Source: Poecilobothrus nobilitatus (Eukaryota > Arthropoda > Insecta > Diptera > Dolichopodidae). From it: 64,000 bases of DNA. Location of the stretch: the NCBI GenBank assembly GCA_947095535.1, contig OX352774.1:39262496-39326495 (forward strand), read 5' to 3'. Made by a program: the position numbers and the translations under genes. How positions within the stretch are numbered: the stretch's first letter is position 1; every line of letters starts with the position of its first letter. Below the pieces are notes generated by a model, which saw only the letters and a program-made list of their open reading frames with translations, ran no database searches and had not been told where the DNA came from. Below, piece after piece: positions 37,998 to 50,177 of this stretch.

Positions 37998-38497
37998 TTA
38001 ATGATGCAAATGAAAATTAGCGTAACTGGTAGCATGTCCGTGCCCTTGATGATTATGTCCATGATGTTTAGGAGCTTTAATAATAACAATTATTATACTT
38101 AAACTATTGTTTCTATAAATGTCTATTAAAATGTACCTGGATGGTCAGCATGTCCGATTCTCTTAACATGTGCATAAAAACCACCATGTTTATCAGCGAC
38201 ATAATCTACAACACGTTTTGTACCATCAGCTTCTTTTAATTCATAGGCTCCTATTATAAATATACCAAGGTGTAATTATATAATAAATTACTGATAAGAA
38301 TTTTCAAATAGTTTACCTTTAACGTTATGACCATCACCATGTTCCCATTGTTGTTTCATATCTCCTGTATGTGTATCCTTTACCCCGTAATCAAACTTAT
38401 AGGCAATATGTGCATGATGACCATCATGTTCATGAGCATTAACCAGGATACATAATGTAGCTAATACCATAAGATTAATCAAAAACAATGTGTTCAT
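37998..38497 (-). CDS. Cuticular protein, RR-2-like chitin-binding (minus member of pair 4)
   Basis: Secreted CPR protein, 123 aa. The exons are 38317-38497, 38137-38250 and 37998-38074, with phase 1 introns. The signal peptide ends VNA, followed by HEHDGHHAH. The domain is as in the gene at 24063, except that GGFHAH has become GGFYAH. The tail is GHNHQGHGHATSYANFHLHH (D to N versus the 24063 copy). It is paired with 39001, with 503 nt between starts. Confidence 0.95.
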
Positions 38498-38580
38498 TTT
38501 AATTAATTTGAATAATTTTCAGAATATTTGAATGGTAAGAAAATCTTTGTGTTACTGATAATGATTGAAATTTTAGATCG

Positions 38581-38589
38581 CTTTTTATA
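38581..38589 (-). promoter_or_regulatory. TATA box of the gene at 37998-38497
   Basis: TATAAAAAG on the minus strand, 84-92 nt upstream of the start. Confidence 0.75.
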
Positions 38590-38916
38590 CTAAATCCAAA
38601 AATAATAAACTTTTAAAAGTTCATTAATGTTGTTGGTAAAATTTATATGCGCTAATTATTAGTAAAGTAATAGAAATATAAAAAACATGTAAAATACAAT
38701 AATTGGCAAAAGTAAAAAAAAAATCCTTGAAAGAAAAGTATTGCAAGCAAACAACAACACATTCTTTGTTTTGCGAATTGCAAGGTCAATTTTAAATCTT
38801 ATTTTGTCGCTCAAATTGACATTAAGTTCAAATATTTGATAAATAAATTAATTAATTTTCGTTTAAACATTATTTTTGTTAAAATCAGTTGCATTTATTT
38901 GAATTTCCAGTGTTTC

Positions 38917-38924
38917 TATAAAAG
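38917..38924 (+). promoter_or_regulatory. TATA box of the gene at 39001-39504
   Basis: TATAAAAG 84 nt upstream of the ATG. Confidence 0.75.
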
Positions 38925-39000
38925 CTCAAATCATTTGAAAATTTAATCATTCTTTCAAATCAATTCAAATCATTAAGACAATAGAAATTCCAACAGCAGA

Positions 39001-39504
39001 ATGCAATCTTTAAAATTCATTGGATTTCTATTCTTTGCCATCATATTCATTACGATAAAAGCTCATGAACATGATAACCATAACCCCCATATTGCATATA
39101 AATTTGATTATGGTGTAAAGGATACACATACAGGTGATATTAAACAACAATGGGAACATGGTGATGGTCACAACGTTAAAGGTAAGATTTTATTTTTAAT
39201 CTCAGAAAAATAGTAAAATTAATTTATCTGATTTACTAACTAGGGGCATATGAATTAAAGGAAGCAGATGGAACTAAACGAGTTGTAGAATATGTCGCCG
39301 ACAAACATGGTGGTTTCCATGCACATGTTAAAAGAATTGGTCATGCTGATCATCCAGGTCAATTTATATTAAGAAAATTATTATGAATAAATTGCAAAAA
39401 AAATATTATTTTTTATTTCAGCTCCTAAACATCATGAACATGAACATGGTCATCATGAACACGGTCATGCTAGCAGTTATGCTAATTTTCATTTACATCA
39501 TTAG
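39001..39504 (+). CDS. Cuticular protein, RR-2-like chitin-binding (plus member of pair 4)
   Basis: Secreted CPR protein, 125 aa. The exons are 39001-39181, 39244-39357 and 39422-39504, with phase 1 introns. The second intron starts GTCAAT where paralogues have GTTAAT, so splicing efficiency may differ. The signal peptide (MQSLKFIGF start) ends near IKA, followed by HEHDNHNPH, with A29 to P relative to other copies. The domain is of cluster type, and the tail EHEHGHHEHGHASSYANFHLHH has one Gly changed to Glu. It is very similar to the gene at 43193. Confidence 0.94.
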
Positions 39505-39951
39505 TTAATTAAAAAATATCTTGTTAATCTTTTATATCAAAAATAGAAAAATTATAATTTAAGACAGAATTATACGTAATATCTATATTTTTCTGTGAAA
39601 ATTTAATAAATATGACAAAAATAAAAATTTACTTTTAATAATTTATAAAATTTATTAAATTGTGAAGATTTTGCGAAATTGGATTTTGTATCAAAACTAC
39701 ATATATAAATTATAAAACATTTATCTCTTGCTCAATTACTAAACGATTCCCTGGTAAACTAAAAATAATTACAAGACAATATTCGTGACAAATCCTTTAA
39801 AGAAGAAGATTGTAATCTTTTAAATTTTCAATAATTAGTATAAATTCTAACAATTTTTATAAAGATAAATTCCGAATTCAAAAAAAGTTACTTCTACAAA
39901 GATTACTTCTAGGTATCCTTGCTAGGTTTTGAGTAACGTAGAAAATAATGA

Positions 39952-40640
39952 AAAACGAGGAAGAGTGTGTATAGTTGAATCTGATGTCTATTCTAGGATA
40001 GCCGCAGGTTTATAAGTTATGCTGTTACCATAAAATTTAATAATTTTTTACAAAATATCAAATATACCAAGATAAATTTCGCAGCTACCCAAACCTATTA
40101 ATTATTACATATTAGGCTAACCAAATTTTGAAGAAATCGGTTGTCACAAAACTTAACTTCTTTAGACAAAATTTTAAATACCCACTTCATATAGACATTG
40201 AGTTGTACTAATATAAAAATTAAGTGGGAAATGCAGCTACCCGAACCTGTTACTTTAGCACAATCAAATTTTTTAGAAGTTGTTGGAATTTTGTTGGGTA
40301 CAATTTGATTTTTGTTCACAAAATTTCATATACCTTTAACTTTAAAGACGCTAAGTTATTTTCATATAAATAAAGAAGTTATATAGAGGTCTAGCTTTAA
40401 AAACACTGAGTTATTTGCTTATAAATATAGAAGTTGTATTGCTGCTAGGTTAACATGCGGTCGAACTTGCTTAATTTCAAAAGTGAATTTTAGAATCCTT
40501 GCTCTCTTATTTTTGGAGCTATCATGCTGACGGACGTACATGGCTTAATCGATTCATAATTTGATTCTGAGCAAGAATATATATAAATATTTCCATATCG
40601 ATCTCGTCTCTGACGAAAGCGATGAACTTTATAAATGCAA
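39952..40640 (+). mobile_element. Decayed family D DINE-like element
   Basis: Begins AAAACGAGGAAGAG and keeps the gcagctacccgaacc repeat core, a single ctgacggacgtacatggctt segment and a tail with gattctgagc. The terminal hairpin is gone. The frame at 40098-40319 (-) is part of this repeat. Confidence 0.65.
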
Positions 40641-42188
40641 ACAAATACAAAATATTTATTTGGTACCTTTATTTGGTACCTTTATTTGGTAGCTTTATCT
40701 ATGTATAATTTACCTCATTATTTTTTTTCTTCAATCACTTCCTTTTAAAACCTATCAGGCGTCATATAAATTTGGGCAAATAAAAGGCACATTAACACAG
40801 AAGTCAAGGAAATTAAATTTGTAAAATTAAAATACCAGTTGCAAAACAATTCGGCATTTTTTGCATGTTACAAATAATTTAGTTAGTAGTAAAATAATAT
40901 GAATAATAATTGAATTATCTATTGTATAAAAAAAGAAAGTTGGTTCACAATTTTTTCAACGATTTGTCTCTAGTTTTCCAGGTGGATTTTGCAATTTGGA
41001 TGAAAGTCCATGACTACTTTTATTAGAATTCGTTAAATCGATCCGAAGCGAAGCCTTTCAAAAATATTTTTAAATTTATTTCTCTTCATCCTAAACTATA
41101 TGATTGATTAAGGTTATTTCTTTACATAATGAAAGCTCCTGCAAAATATTTAAATGCTATCTTTAACCATTCTTGCATGAAGTTGTTTTAAAACATTTGT
41201 CTTTCCTCATTGTTGTTGAGCCTACATTTTTTAACCGGATAACTTCAATAATTGCAACAGCATTGCAGCATCAAATGGTTCTAACATAAGAGGTTATTGA
41301 TAAATTTTCATTTTTGCTTTGCTCGGCCAAAATAATTTGATCAACTATTAACTCAAAACTTTGAAGAGGTGGTATTGTTCTTTCAAGCACAGTTCACAGC
41401 AACAATTTGTTTAAGATTTGATAACTAATCTCTACACAAAAACATTACGTTGTACTTTAAAAAGGCTTTGAAAAATACCTTCTAATACCTAACTATAATA
41501 ATAATCTAATTAAGGATCTTAGCACTTGCATTTAAATTTTAAAACAAAACATTTTGAACAATTAAAAATCCATAATAATTTGTTCTCATACGACAATATT
41601 TAATATATGGTGCTGTAAGGAAGTAATAGTACCAGATCTATGCAAATTATACATAATGCGTTAATAGATCATTAATCAAATCATTACAATTACCTCCAAC
41701 TACGTAAATTCTGTTTTAAATTTCTTCGAAAATCAAACTTAAAAAATTTTTTTTTTCGAAAACCAAATTCGAAAATGCAATCTAGAACTTTTTAATTTTT
41801 CTGACCAACGTCCTGTAGCCATTCTAGTTTCATTTAATGTATATGATAAAGTATTCGTTCAAGTTTCAATTGATTCATTTTATTGGTTTGGAAGACATGT
41901 TTGAAAAAACCATTTTGATTTATTAAAATTTTGGAGAGGTTCATTTTTAATTCATAATTTCTGGTAGCAAATACGTTCAATTAATAAAACAAAAATTTAG
42001 AATTCTGCAATATTAGATTTATTCTTTAAAAAACAAAAGACAAAGTAAATAAAGCTGGGTATTCCAAATTGATTTTTTATGATTTTAAAATTAAGTATTC
42101 AACAATTTAATACATGTGTTTTAATTATAATCTCCTAAACGTATGCATAATTACAAATTTTTATTTCTAAAATATTTTCGAATACAAA

Positions 42189-42688
42189 TTAATGATGCAA
42201 ATGAAAATTAGCGTAACTGGTAGCATGTCCGTGCCCTTGATGATCATGTCCATGATGTTTAGGAGCTTTAATAATAACAATTATTATACTTAAACTATTG
42301 TTTCTATAAATGTCTATTAAAATGTACCTGGATGGTCAGCATGTCCGATTCTCTTAACATGTGCATAAAAACCACCATGTTTATCAGCGACATAATCTAC
42401 AACACGTTTTGTACCATCAGCTTCTTTTAATTCATAGGCTCCTATTATAAATATACCAAGGTGTAATTATATAATAAATTACTGATAAGCATTTTCAAAT
42501 AGTTTACCTTTAACGTTATGACCATCACCATGTTCCCATTGTTGTTTCATATCTCCTGTATGTGTGTCCTTTACCCCGTAATCAAACTTATAGGCAATAT
42601 GTGCATGATGATCATCATGTTCATGAGCATTAACCAGGATACATAATGTAGCTAATACCATAAGGTTAATCAAAAACATTGTGTTCAT
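42189..42688 (-). CDS. Cuticular protein, RR-2-like chitin-binding (minus member of pair 5)
   Basis: Secreted CPR protein, 123 aa. The exons are 42508-42688, 42328-42441 and 42189-42265, with phase 1 introns. The signal peptide starts MNTMFLINL and ends [12 protein letters not shown] follows. The domain carries the GGFYAH variant shared with 37998. The tail is GHDHQGHGHATSYANFHLHH. It is divergently paired with 43193. Confidence 0.95.
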
Positions 42689-42771
42689 TTTAACTAATTT
42701 GAATAATTTTCAGAATATTTTAATGGTAAGGAAATCTTTGCGTTACTGATAATGATTGAAATTTTAGATCG

Positions 42772-42780
42772 CTTTTTATA
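42772..42780 (-). promoter_or_regulatory. TATA box of the gene at 42189-42688
   Basis: TATAAAAAG on the minus strand, 84-92 nt upstream of the start. Confidence 0.75.
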
Positions 42781-43108
42781 CTAAATTCAAAAATAATAAA
42801 CTTTTAAAAGTTCATTAATGTTGTTGGAAAAATTTATATGCGCTAATTATTAGTAAAGTAATAGAAATATAAAAAACATGTAAAATACAATAATTGGCAA
42901 AAGTAAAAAAAAAATCCTTGAAAGAAAAGTATTGCAAGCAAACAACAACACATTCTTTGTTTTGCGAATTGCAAGGTCAATTTTAAGTCATATTTTGTCA
43001 CCCAACTTTGAAATTAAATTTAAATATTTGATAAATAAGTTAATAAATTTCCGTTTAAACATTATTTTTGTTAAAATCAGTTGCATTTATTTGAATTTCC
43101 AGTGTTTC

Positions 43109-43116
43109 TATAAAAG
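43109..43116 (+). promoter_or_regulatory. TATA box of the gene at 43193-43690
   Basis: TATAAAAG 84 nt upstream of the ATG. Confidence 0.75.
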
Positions 43117-43192
43117 CTCAAATCATTTGAAAATTTAATCATTCTTTCAAATCAGTTCAAATCATTAAAACAATAGAAATTCCAACAGCAGA

Positions 43193-43690
43193 ATGCAATC
43201 TTTAAAATTCATTGGATTTCTATTCTTTGCCATCATATTCATTACGATAAAAGCTCATGAACATGATAACCATAACCCCCATATTGCATATAAATTTGAT
43301 TATGGTGTAAAGGATACACATACAGGTGATATTAAACAACAATGGGAACATGGTGATGGTCACAACGTTAAAGGTAAGATTTCATTTTTAATCTCAGCAA
43401 AATAGTAAAATTAATTTATCTGATTTACTAACTAGGGGCATATGAATTAAAGGAAGCAGATGGAACTAAACGAGTTGTAGAATATGTCGCCGACAAACAT
43501 GGTGGTTTCCATGCACATGTTAAAAGAATTGGTCATGCTGATCATCCAGGTTAATTTATATTAAGAAAATTATTATAAATAAATTGCAAAAAAAATATTA
43601 TTTTTTATTTCAGCTCCTAAACATCATGAACATGGTCATCATGGACACGGTCATGCTAGCAGTTATGCTAATTTTCATTTACATCATTAG
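43193..43690 (+). CDS. Cuticular protein, RR-2-like chitin-binding (plus member of pair 5)
   Basis: Secreted CPR protein, 123 aa. The exons are 43193-43373, 43436-43549 and 43614-43690, with phase 1 introns. It is identical to the gene at 39001 through the signal peptide and exon 1 domain part. The His-rich tail is one two-residue repeat shorter (HHEHGHHGHGH, then ASSYANFHLHH). The second intron has the usual GTTAAT donor. The frame at 42932-43138 just upstream is promoter/5' flank, not a gene. Confidence 0.95.
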
Positions 43691-43900
43691 TTAATTAAAA
43701 ACTATCTTGTTAACCGTTTGTTTCAAAAATAGAAAAATTATAATTAAAGACAAAATTATACAAATCGTATTTTTTTTTGTAAAAAATTAATAAATATGAC
43801 AAAAATAAAAATTTCCTTTTAATATTAATTTATTTGGTTATCTATAAAATTTATTAAATTGAATTCTGAATTTTGTATTGAAACTATACATACATTTTGG

Positions 43901-45268
43901 AATTCAAAAAATGACTACTCCTTGAAAGATTTCTGCTATAAACCTATTCATAGGTTTTGGCTAGCACGTAAAAAAATTAAAATAACCGTATTTAAGACTT
44001 TATGAAGTAAAATAGTTTAACTTGTGCTCATATGGGGATTTTAAAGGATCCTTTACAATCGAAGGACATATTGGTTAATTAATTTATTAGAGATCTTAAA
44101 ATTACGAATCAATAGCTCAAAACTAAGAGTAAATCAAAAATTTTTTTGTAAAAGTGACGCAATTTGTGTAAAACTATAAGTTGCAAAGAATTAAGGATTT
44201 ATTTATATAATATATCGCAAACTATGTTACAAAACATTAAGTATGGAAAAAAAAGAAAGAAAGAAAAATTTGTTAGAAAAATATTTTAAAGTATTTCACC
44301 CTCACCACCCACCAGAGGAAGTTACACCCTCTAAAATTTGAAAAGCCTTAAAATAAAATGATTGTAACTTAAGTTCTAAAAAATTCCAAATGCTGGATTG
44401 AATAAAAGGGTGAAGTTTTTGAAATTAGTTATGTATATATCAGTATATATGTTGCCTCATTACACATTTTTTGTGTATCACTCTATTTCTTTTAAAAGCT
44501 ATCAGTGGATTGAGTTTAAAATATGTATGTACAAGTATTCTTTCTTGAAAAAGGGGTTCAATAAATTTATTCAATTAGAATGAATTAAGCAATTTCGATT
44601 AGCTTTAAACAATTTATTAACAATTTGTCCTTAATTTTTCAGGTCAATTTTATAATTTTTAACAAAGTCAGTGATAAAGTTTTATTAAACTCCGTTAAGC
44701 CAAAATGACACCAGAGCATATCAAAAATATTTTTTAAATTTTTGCTTTGTTCGGTCAAAATAATTTAACCTATTAAATTGAAAAGTTAAAAAAGTGTTGT
44801 TCTTTGCAACATAAATCACTGCAGAATTTGGTTTAACATTTGATAACCAATATTCACACAATATCCTTATGAAAAACCGATCGATTTGTTTCAAAAATAA
44901 AAGAAATGCAATTACTTTTCAAATGAATAATCTGAATCGATTCATTACTATCATTAAATTGTTACAATTATTCATTCATGGGAGTAATGCATTAAACTGT
45001 CAATTAAGTTTATTTCATTTATTTCATTTATTCATTCTTTATCTCAAATGAGCCCAATCGCTCGTACAGAGTATATAATTCTTAATTCTAATAATAATAA
45101 TAGTTCAATTTTTAATTTAAGGCATTCATATCAATCAATAACATAAAATTAGTAGAAAAAAACAGAAAACAAAAAAAATATATGTATATGTGTAGATATA
45201 TAATAACAACAATTAATATTAAAATTGAGAAAAAATAATATATACAGCAAAATAACAAGACACGTTTT
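43901..45268. other. Diverged third copy of the gene-pair flank, no gene
   Basis: Parts of 44430-45050 follow the flank at 40690-41480 with many changes (for example gcctcattaca, ctatcag, and the caaagtcagtgataaag region). Short frames at 44398, 44869 and 45149 have no support. Confidence 0.55.
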
Positions 45269-46314
45269 TATACCATACACATTAAGTATAGGGTATATTA
45301 ACTTTGATATGGTGTTTGTAACCACCAAAAGGAAGAGAGTTAGGTATAGACATGTATATATATTCTGAATAAGGATCACCGCGGGAGTCGATTTAGCGAT
45401 GTCCGTCCGTCCGTACGCACGATAACTCAAAAAATAATGATGCTATCTTGATGAAATTTATACTGTAGGTTAACAATGACTAAGGTAAGGCGGGGATTGT
45501 AAATGGGCGAAATCGGACTATGCGTTCGAGTACCTCCCATACAACTTCCAAAACCTAATACGCATATTTTCGAAATTAATAAAGATAGAAACTTAAAATT
45601 TTGTACGAGGGTGTGTTTTTCTGAATCCCTGATATCTCCAAAATTTGAGATGAAGTGGAGTGGTTGTTCGGGTACCTCCCATACAACTCCCAAAACCGAA
45701 CATGCATATCTTCGAAATTAATAAAGATAGGAACTTCAAATTTGATAGGAGGGTGCTGTTTCCTAAATCCCTGATTTGCCTAAAATTTGAGATGAATTGG
45801 AGTGGTCGTTCGGGTACCTCCCATACAACTCCCAAAACCGAACAAGCATATCTTCGAAATTAATAAAGACAGAAACTTCAAATTTGGTACAAGGGTTTTG
45901 TTTCCTGAATCCCTGATTTGTCCAAAATTTACGATGAATTAGAATGGTTGTTCGGGTATCTGCCACACAACTCCTAAGACCAAACAAGCATATCTTCGAA
46001 ATTAATAAATATATAAACTTGAAATTTGATATAAGAATGTTCTACCCTGTTGATGTCTCTAAAATTTGAGATGAATTGGGGTAGTGGTCCGCGTGCCTTC
46101 ACACACTTCCCAAGACCTAACAATCATATTTTCGAATTTAATAAAGATAGAAACCTGAAATTTTGTACAAAGGTTGTAACAGCATTTGTTTTTTTTAGCT
46201 TGTATTAAATACCTAACTAAAATAACTTATGGATTTTTAATTTAATTTGAATGTTTTAGGTGTAGGGTATAAATAAGTCGGTTGCATCGACTTACTGTTA
46301 TTTTTACTTGTTTT
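45269..46314 (-). mobile_element. DINE-1/HINE-like element, family C copy 2
   Basis: Reverse orientation of the 21058 copy: hairpin end at 45269, CCGTCCGTCCGT near 45400-45412, about five internal ~120-140 bp repeats (cccatacaactcccaaaac core) and the CGACTTACTG..ACTTGTTT end. The many overlapping frames between 45427 and 45987 on both strands are repeat artefacts. Confidence 0.78.
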
Positions 46315-46324
46315 TTTTTTGTTT

Positions 46325-47285
46325 TTCTTTTTTTTCTCTTTGCTTACTAATTTAGATTATTTCTTGAAAAAAGTGCTCATTAACAGTTTTTTTAAATTTG
46401 AATGCATTATTTATATTTTTAAGTTCAGTAGGTAATTCATTAAAATATTGAAATTCTAAATTATATATTGTGTCATATCCATTAAATCTTTCCTTTGACG
46501 AAACAATTCTAATGTTTGCAGCTCTTCTGGTTTCATAATTATGTATATTATTGTTCAATATTAACCTTGTATTTGTATTTATACTATTTGATTGCATATT
46601 GTGTATATGAGTTACCAACCTACATTTTGTGAGTATGTGAAGCGGTAGAATCTTATGTTTACAGTGAATATTGCTAGTTGCTGCTGTTTTTCTATACCCA
46701 TATAAATTTTTTATAGCTTTATTCTGAAGCTTTTGCAGTTGGTTAAGGTCCTTCTTATATGCATTACCCCAAATATGTAATGAGTACGCAATTGAATGTT
46801 TCAAAGTTCAAAAAACAGTCCCCTTTTTCTGTGGTATGGCACTCTTTTACTTATTAGCTTGAATATGCCACCAATTTTCCTGGCTTTTTTTAGCTGTATG
46901 TTAATCTGGTCACTCCATTTTAATTCACTGTCTATTACTACACCTAGTTACTTATAGCTAGGAACCATTTCTAAATTAATATTTTTATAGTTTATTTTGA
47001 TAATGTCTGACGATTTTTTCTTGAAAAACACATATTTAGTTTTAATGATGTTTATTGTTAGTTTGTGAGTGTCCATCCAATCGTTTATTATTTTTAGATC
47101 TTCATTTATTTTTTCCTCCAATTTTTGACATCCAGTTTCTGAATAGAGTATCGGAAGGTCATCAGCGAACATATAGGGTTTACCATTTAGTTTTATGTTA
47201 GGCTGCTTATGTATCAGGAAAATAAGGTCGGCCCTAAGGAACTTCCCTGAATAACACCAGTACCAAGTTGATTTAGTATTAGTAT
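46325..47285 (-). mobile_element. 5'-truncated non-LTR retrotransposon (LINE) fragment
   Basis: The minus strand encodes a reverse transcriptase C-terminal part in broken frames. A GVIQGSSLGPTLF motif lies at ~47215-47255, the FADD catalytic motif at ~47160-47172 (FADDLPILYS), then the thumb/connection and WGNAYKKDLNQLQKLQNKAIKNLYGY with the terminal NELPTELKNINNAFKFKK. Damage includes a frameshift before FADD, a stop after MVPSYK (~46951) and a frameshift near 46805. The A-rich 3' tail (46315-46340) abuts the family C element. The clade is not certain; Jockey- or CR1-like is possible. Confidence 0.82.
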
Positions 47286-49158
47286 TAAATTTTTTAATGT
47301 TAATGAAAATCGATTTTAATTATCATTAAATACTTTAAATGTCATGAACATTAACAAAAAAAAATTCATAGTATGTGAGGTGAGTTTTTTAAATACTAAT
47401 TAGTGTTATAATACTGAAGTTAGTTGTTATTATTACCTTTTTCTTATTTCTAATATGAATATACTACCTTTTTTTCTTTTAAAATTTGGAAACTCCTTTA
47501 GAAGAAAAAATAAAATCTTCTTTAAAAATTTTTTGTTTAATATCTATTATATTTTTACATATGATTTTTATAACTCTAAAATAATTTTTCTATTTTTTGT
47601 ATGGAATAATATTTCGCTTTTACAATTATTATTATGGGTAATTTTTTTACATACCACATTTCCAAAAAAAAACATTTTGAAACAATATACCTATTAGATT
47701 CGTCCGTCCGTCCATCTGTTTATAAAACTTCTACACCGTTAAAGATAGGAAAAATAAATTTTAACCATGGGTAAGTCTTATAAAAAAAATGAAGAACTTT
47801 TTTAACAGCCCAACCTGTTTTGTAGAAGAACTTTTTTATTTAACAGGTGGGGCTGTTACGGAATTACAGCCTAAAAAATTCCTATTTTCACATTTTTCTT
47901 ATTACTCGTATATGAAAATTTTAAATATTGATATGGAAAATATTAAATATCACAATTGACTGTTGCTTTGACTGTTCTTATGATATATTATAAGATTACT
48001 GTTATGTTAAGTTATAGCTTATTGTTAATGTTATGTTATTGTTATATTTAATTTTAATAAAATTCTGAAGAAAATTTTTTTGCCAAGTTGATAATAATTT
48101 ATATACAAAAAAAAATTTATGTTTTATGATTTTAATTAAAATTTAACTAAAAACTAAAAAATGTTTACGTTTCACAATTCAAGAAGGATTTTTATTAAAC
48201 ACAGGCCAGAAATTTTTTTTCTTTTAAACTTTTTCACTTCTAAAATACGATTTCTTCACTTAACATATTTCAACAGTCGTTTAACACGCTTTTTCCAAAT
48301 TAAATATAACATAACGACATTAGAAATTGTTTTATTTTGAACTAAAACTTCCTTCGTCCACAATATGTAAGGTAGGCTGCTAATGATAATTAAAATGATA
48401 AAAAGCTAAGAATAAAAATTTAATGATAATTAAAATCAATTTTCATTATCATTAAAAAATTCAATGAAAATTAAAATTGATTTTCAATAGCATTAAAAAA
48501 AATGAATGATAATGACAATTTAATGCTAATGCTAAAACGCCCATGTCTGGGCCATTATTCAACCTCTTTTTAACTGGGTATGGGAACCAGTTAAAATTTT
48601 TCTATTATTATTAAAAACATTTTTTAATTCTACACACATACTTAAATTTTTACCATATTGTACCAACTCTTTACTTTTGTCTAATTTGGTTTTTTTTTTA
48701 GTTACGCTTTTAAAAGTCTTTAAATACTTAATTTCTAATACATAGGAATACAAATAACCTAATTAAGAATCTTGGCTATAATGTTTTTATATTTTTAAAA
48801 TAGAGAATTTAAAAAACGATATAAATTTATTCTCATATAAAACTATATTTAATATATATATCATATATATATAGAAAAGCATGTATTAAAGCGTTAATTT
48901 AACATTATTTATTGGTTTGGTAGTTTTAAAAAAATCATTTTGATTCATCCAAATTTTGAAGAAGTTGCGTAAATTAAATAAATATCTAGTCTAGTGTCAA
49001 ATAAATTAAAATATGTTCAATAATAAAACAAAAATTTAGGATTCTGAAATCTCAAATTTATTCAAAAAAAAAAAAGTAATTAAATTGATTTTTTATGATT
49101 TTAAAATGAAGTATTTTACAATTTATTGTATTAATATTAGATTAAATAAATAAATAAA
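47286..49158. other. Intergenic, AT-rich, with repeat fragments
   Basis: Contains a family B fragment (47651-47935). From 47285 and again at 48380-48530, GATAATTAAAAT/ATTTTCATTATCATT text recurs in both orientations (simple A/T repeats). 48750-49140 resumes the flank of the minus cuticular gene. No gene is supported. Confidence 0.55.
47651..47935 (-). mobile_element. Internally deleted family B DINE-like fragment
   Basis: CACATTTCCAAAA, GTCCGTCCGTCC at 47702-47713 and acttctacaccgttaaagat follow family B. The middle segments are missing and the text jumps to the ttcacatttttcttattac end. Confidence 0.65.
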
Positions 49159-49653
49159 TTAATGATGCAAATGAAAATTAGCGTAACTGCTAGCATGTCC
49201 GTGTCCATGATGTCCATGATGTTTAGGAGCTGAAATAAAATATAATATTTTTTTTTTTGCAATTTATTCATAATAATTTTCTTAATATAAATTAACCTGG
49301 ATGATCAGCATGACCAATTCTTTTAACATGTGCATGGAAACCGCCATGTTTATCTGCAACATATTCTACAACCCGTTTAGTACCATCAGCTTCTTTCAAT
49401 TCATAGGCGCCTATTTTAAATACAGCAAGGTATAACAATATAATTATTTATAAGAATTTTCGAATAGTTTACCTTTAACATTATGACCATCTCCATGTTC
49501 CCATTGTTGTTTCATATCTCCTGTATGACTATCCTTTACCCCGTAATCAAACTTATAGGCAATATGTGCATGATGATCATCATGTTCATCAGCGTTTATC
49601 ATAAAACAAAATGTAACAATTAAAATAAATGAACTAATTTTTAAAGAATGCAT
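49159..49653 (-). CDS. Cuticular protein, RR-2-like chitin-binding (minus member of pair 6)
   Basis: Secreted CPR protein, 121 aa. The exons are 49473-49653, 49297-49410 and 49159-49229, with phase 1 introns. The signal peptide is distinct (MHSLKISSF start, ends INA) and starts more like the plus-strand genes. It is followed by DEHDDHHAH. The domain has KDSHTGDMKQQW, GDGHNVKG and [16 protein letters not shown]. The tail is HHGHHGHGHASSYANFHLHH. It is paired with 50178, with 524 nt between starts. Confidence 0.95.
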
Positions 49654-49759
49654 TTTTGTACTATTAAAATAAATATATTATTTTCTTAATATTTTTTTCT
49701 TAATTATAATATAATTGAACTGCTTTTGAATGAATGACATATTTTACAAAAGCTTTGAG

Positions 49760-49767
49760 TTTTTATA
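49760..49767 (-). promoter_or_regulatory. TATA box of the gene at 49159-49653
   Basis: TATAAAAA on the minus strand, about 107-114 nt upstream of the start. Confidence 0.7.
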
Positions 49768-50076
49768 ATAAAATTCAAAACGCATTCAAATGTAACGGAA
49801 CCCTAAAAAAAATAAATGTAACTAATTGTATATTTATAATTATTTTGGTATTTTATTTTGAATGTTATTTGGTAAAGAAAACAAATAGAATTTATTGTTT
49901 TTATTATTGATCTGAAATTATAAGAGTTGCAGATTTATTTTGCTACAAAAAGATTAAATTCAATTACAAAATTTTTTATTTTGACCTTCATAAATTCAAT
50001 TTTACACAACATTTTTTTTAAGTAATAATTTGCAAATATTTAGACATATAATTATCAATTTCAAGAAAATTTTAAG

Positions 50077-50085
50077 TATAAAAAG
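50077..50085 (+). promoter_or_regulatory. TATA box of the gene at 50178-50639
   Basis: TATAAAAAG about 93-101 nt upstream of the ATG, followed by an ATCAGTATCAGTT initiator-like run at ~50101-50113. Confidence 0.75.
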
Positions 50086-50177
50086 AAACTCAAAATTCTA
50101 ATCAGTATCAGTTTCATAGACACTCTCATTTTAGAAATTACAAAAGAAATCAAACAAAAAACAAAAATTAAATTAAA

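Larger units (their letters stand above)
36770..40990. repeat. Second tandem duplication, copy 1 (~4.2 kb with gene pair)
   Basis: Sequence from tgaaagtccatgac at 36786 recurs at 41001 and continues colinearly through the minus and plus cuticular genes (start codon offsets 4191 and 4192 nt). The copy also contains a decayed family D element at 39952-40640 in its right flank, absent from copy 2. Confidence 0.85.
40991..43900. repeat. Second tandem duplication, copy 2 (~4.2 kb period)
   Basis: Colinear with 36786 onward; see copy 1. Homology can be followed upstream to about 40690 when compared with the diverged third flank near 44430. Confidence 0.85.

Noticed and set aside
45427..45987. Overlapping frames MGVVWEVPE / MFGLRSCVADTRTT
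   Set aside because: Lie within the internal repeats of family C elements on both strands.
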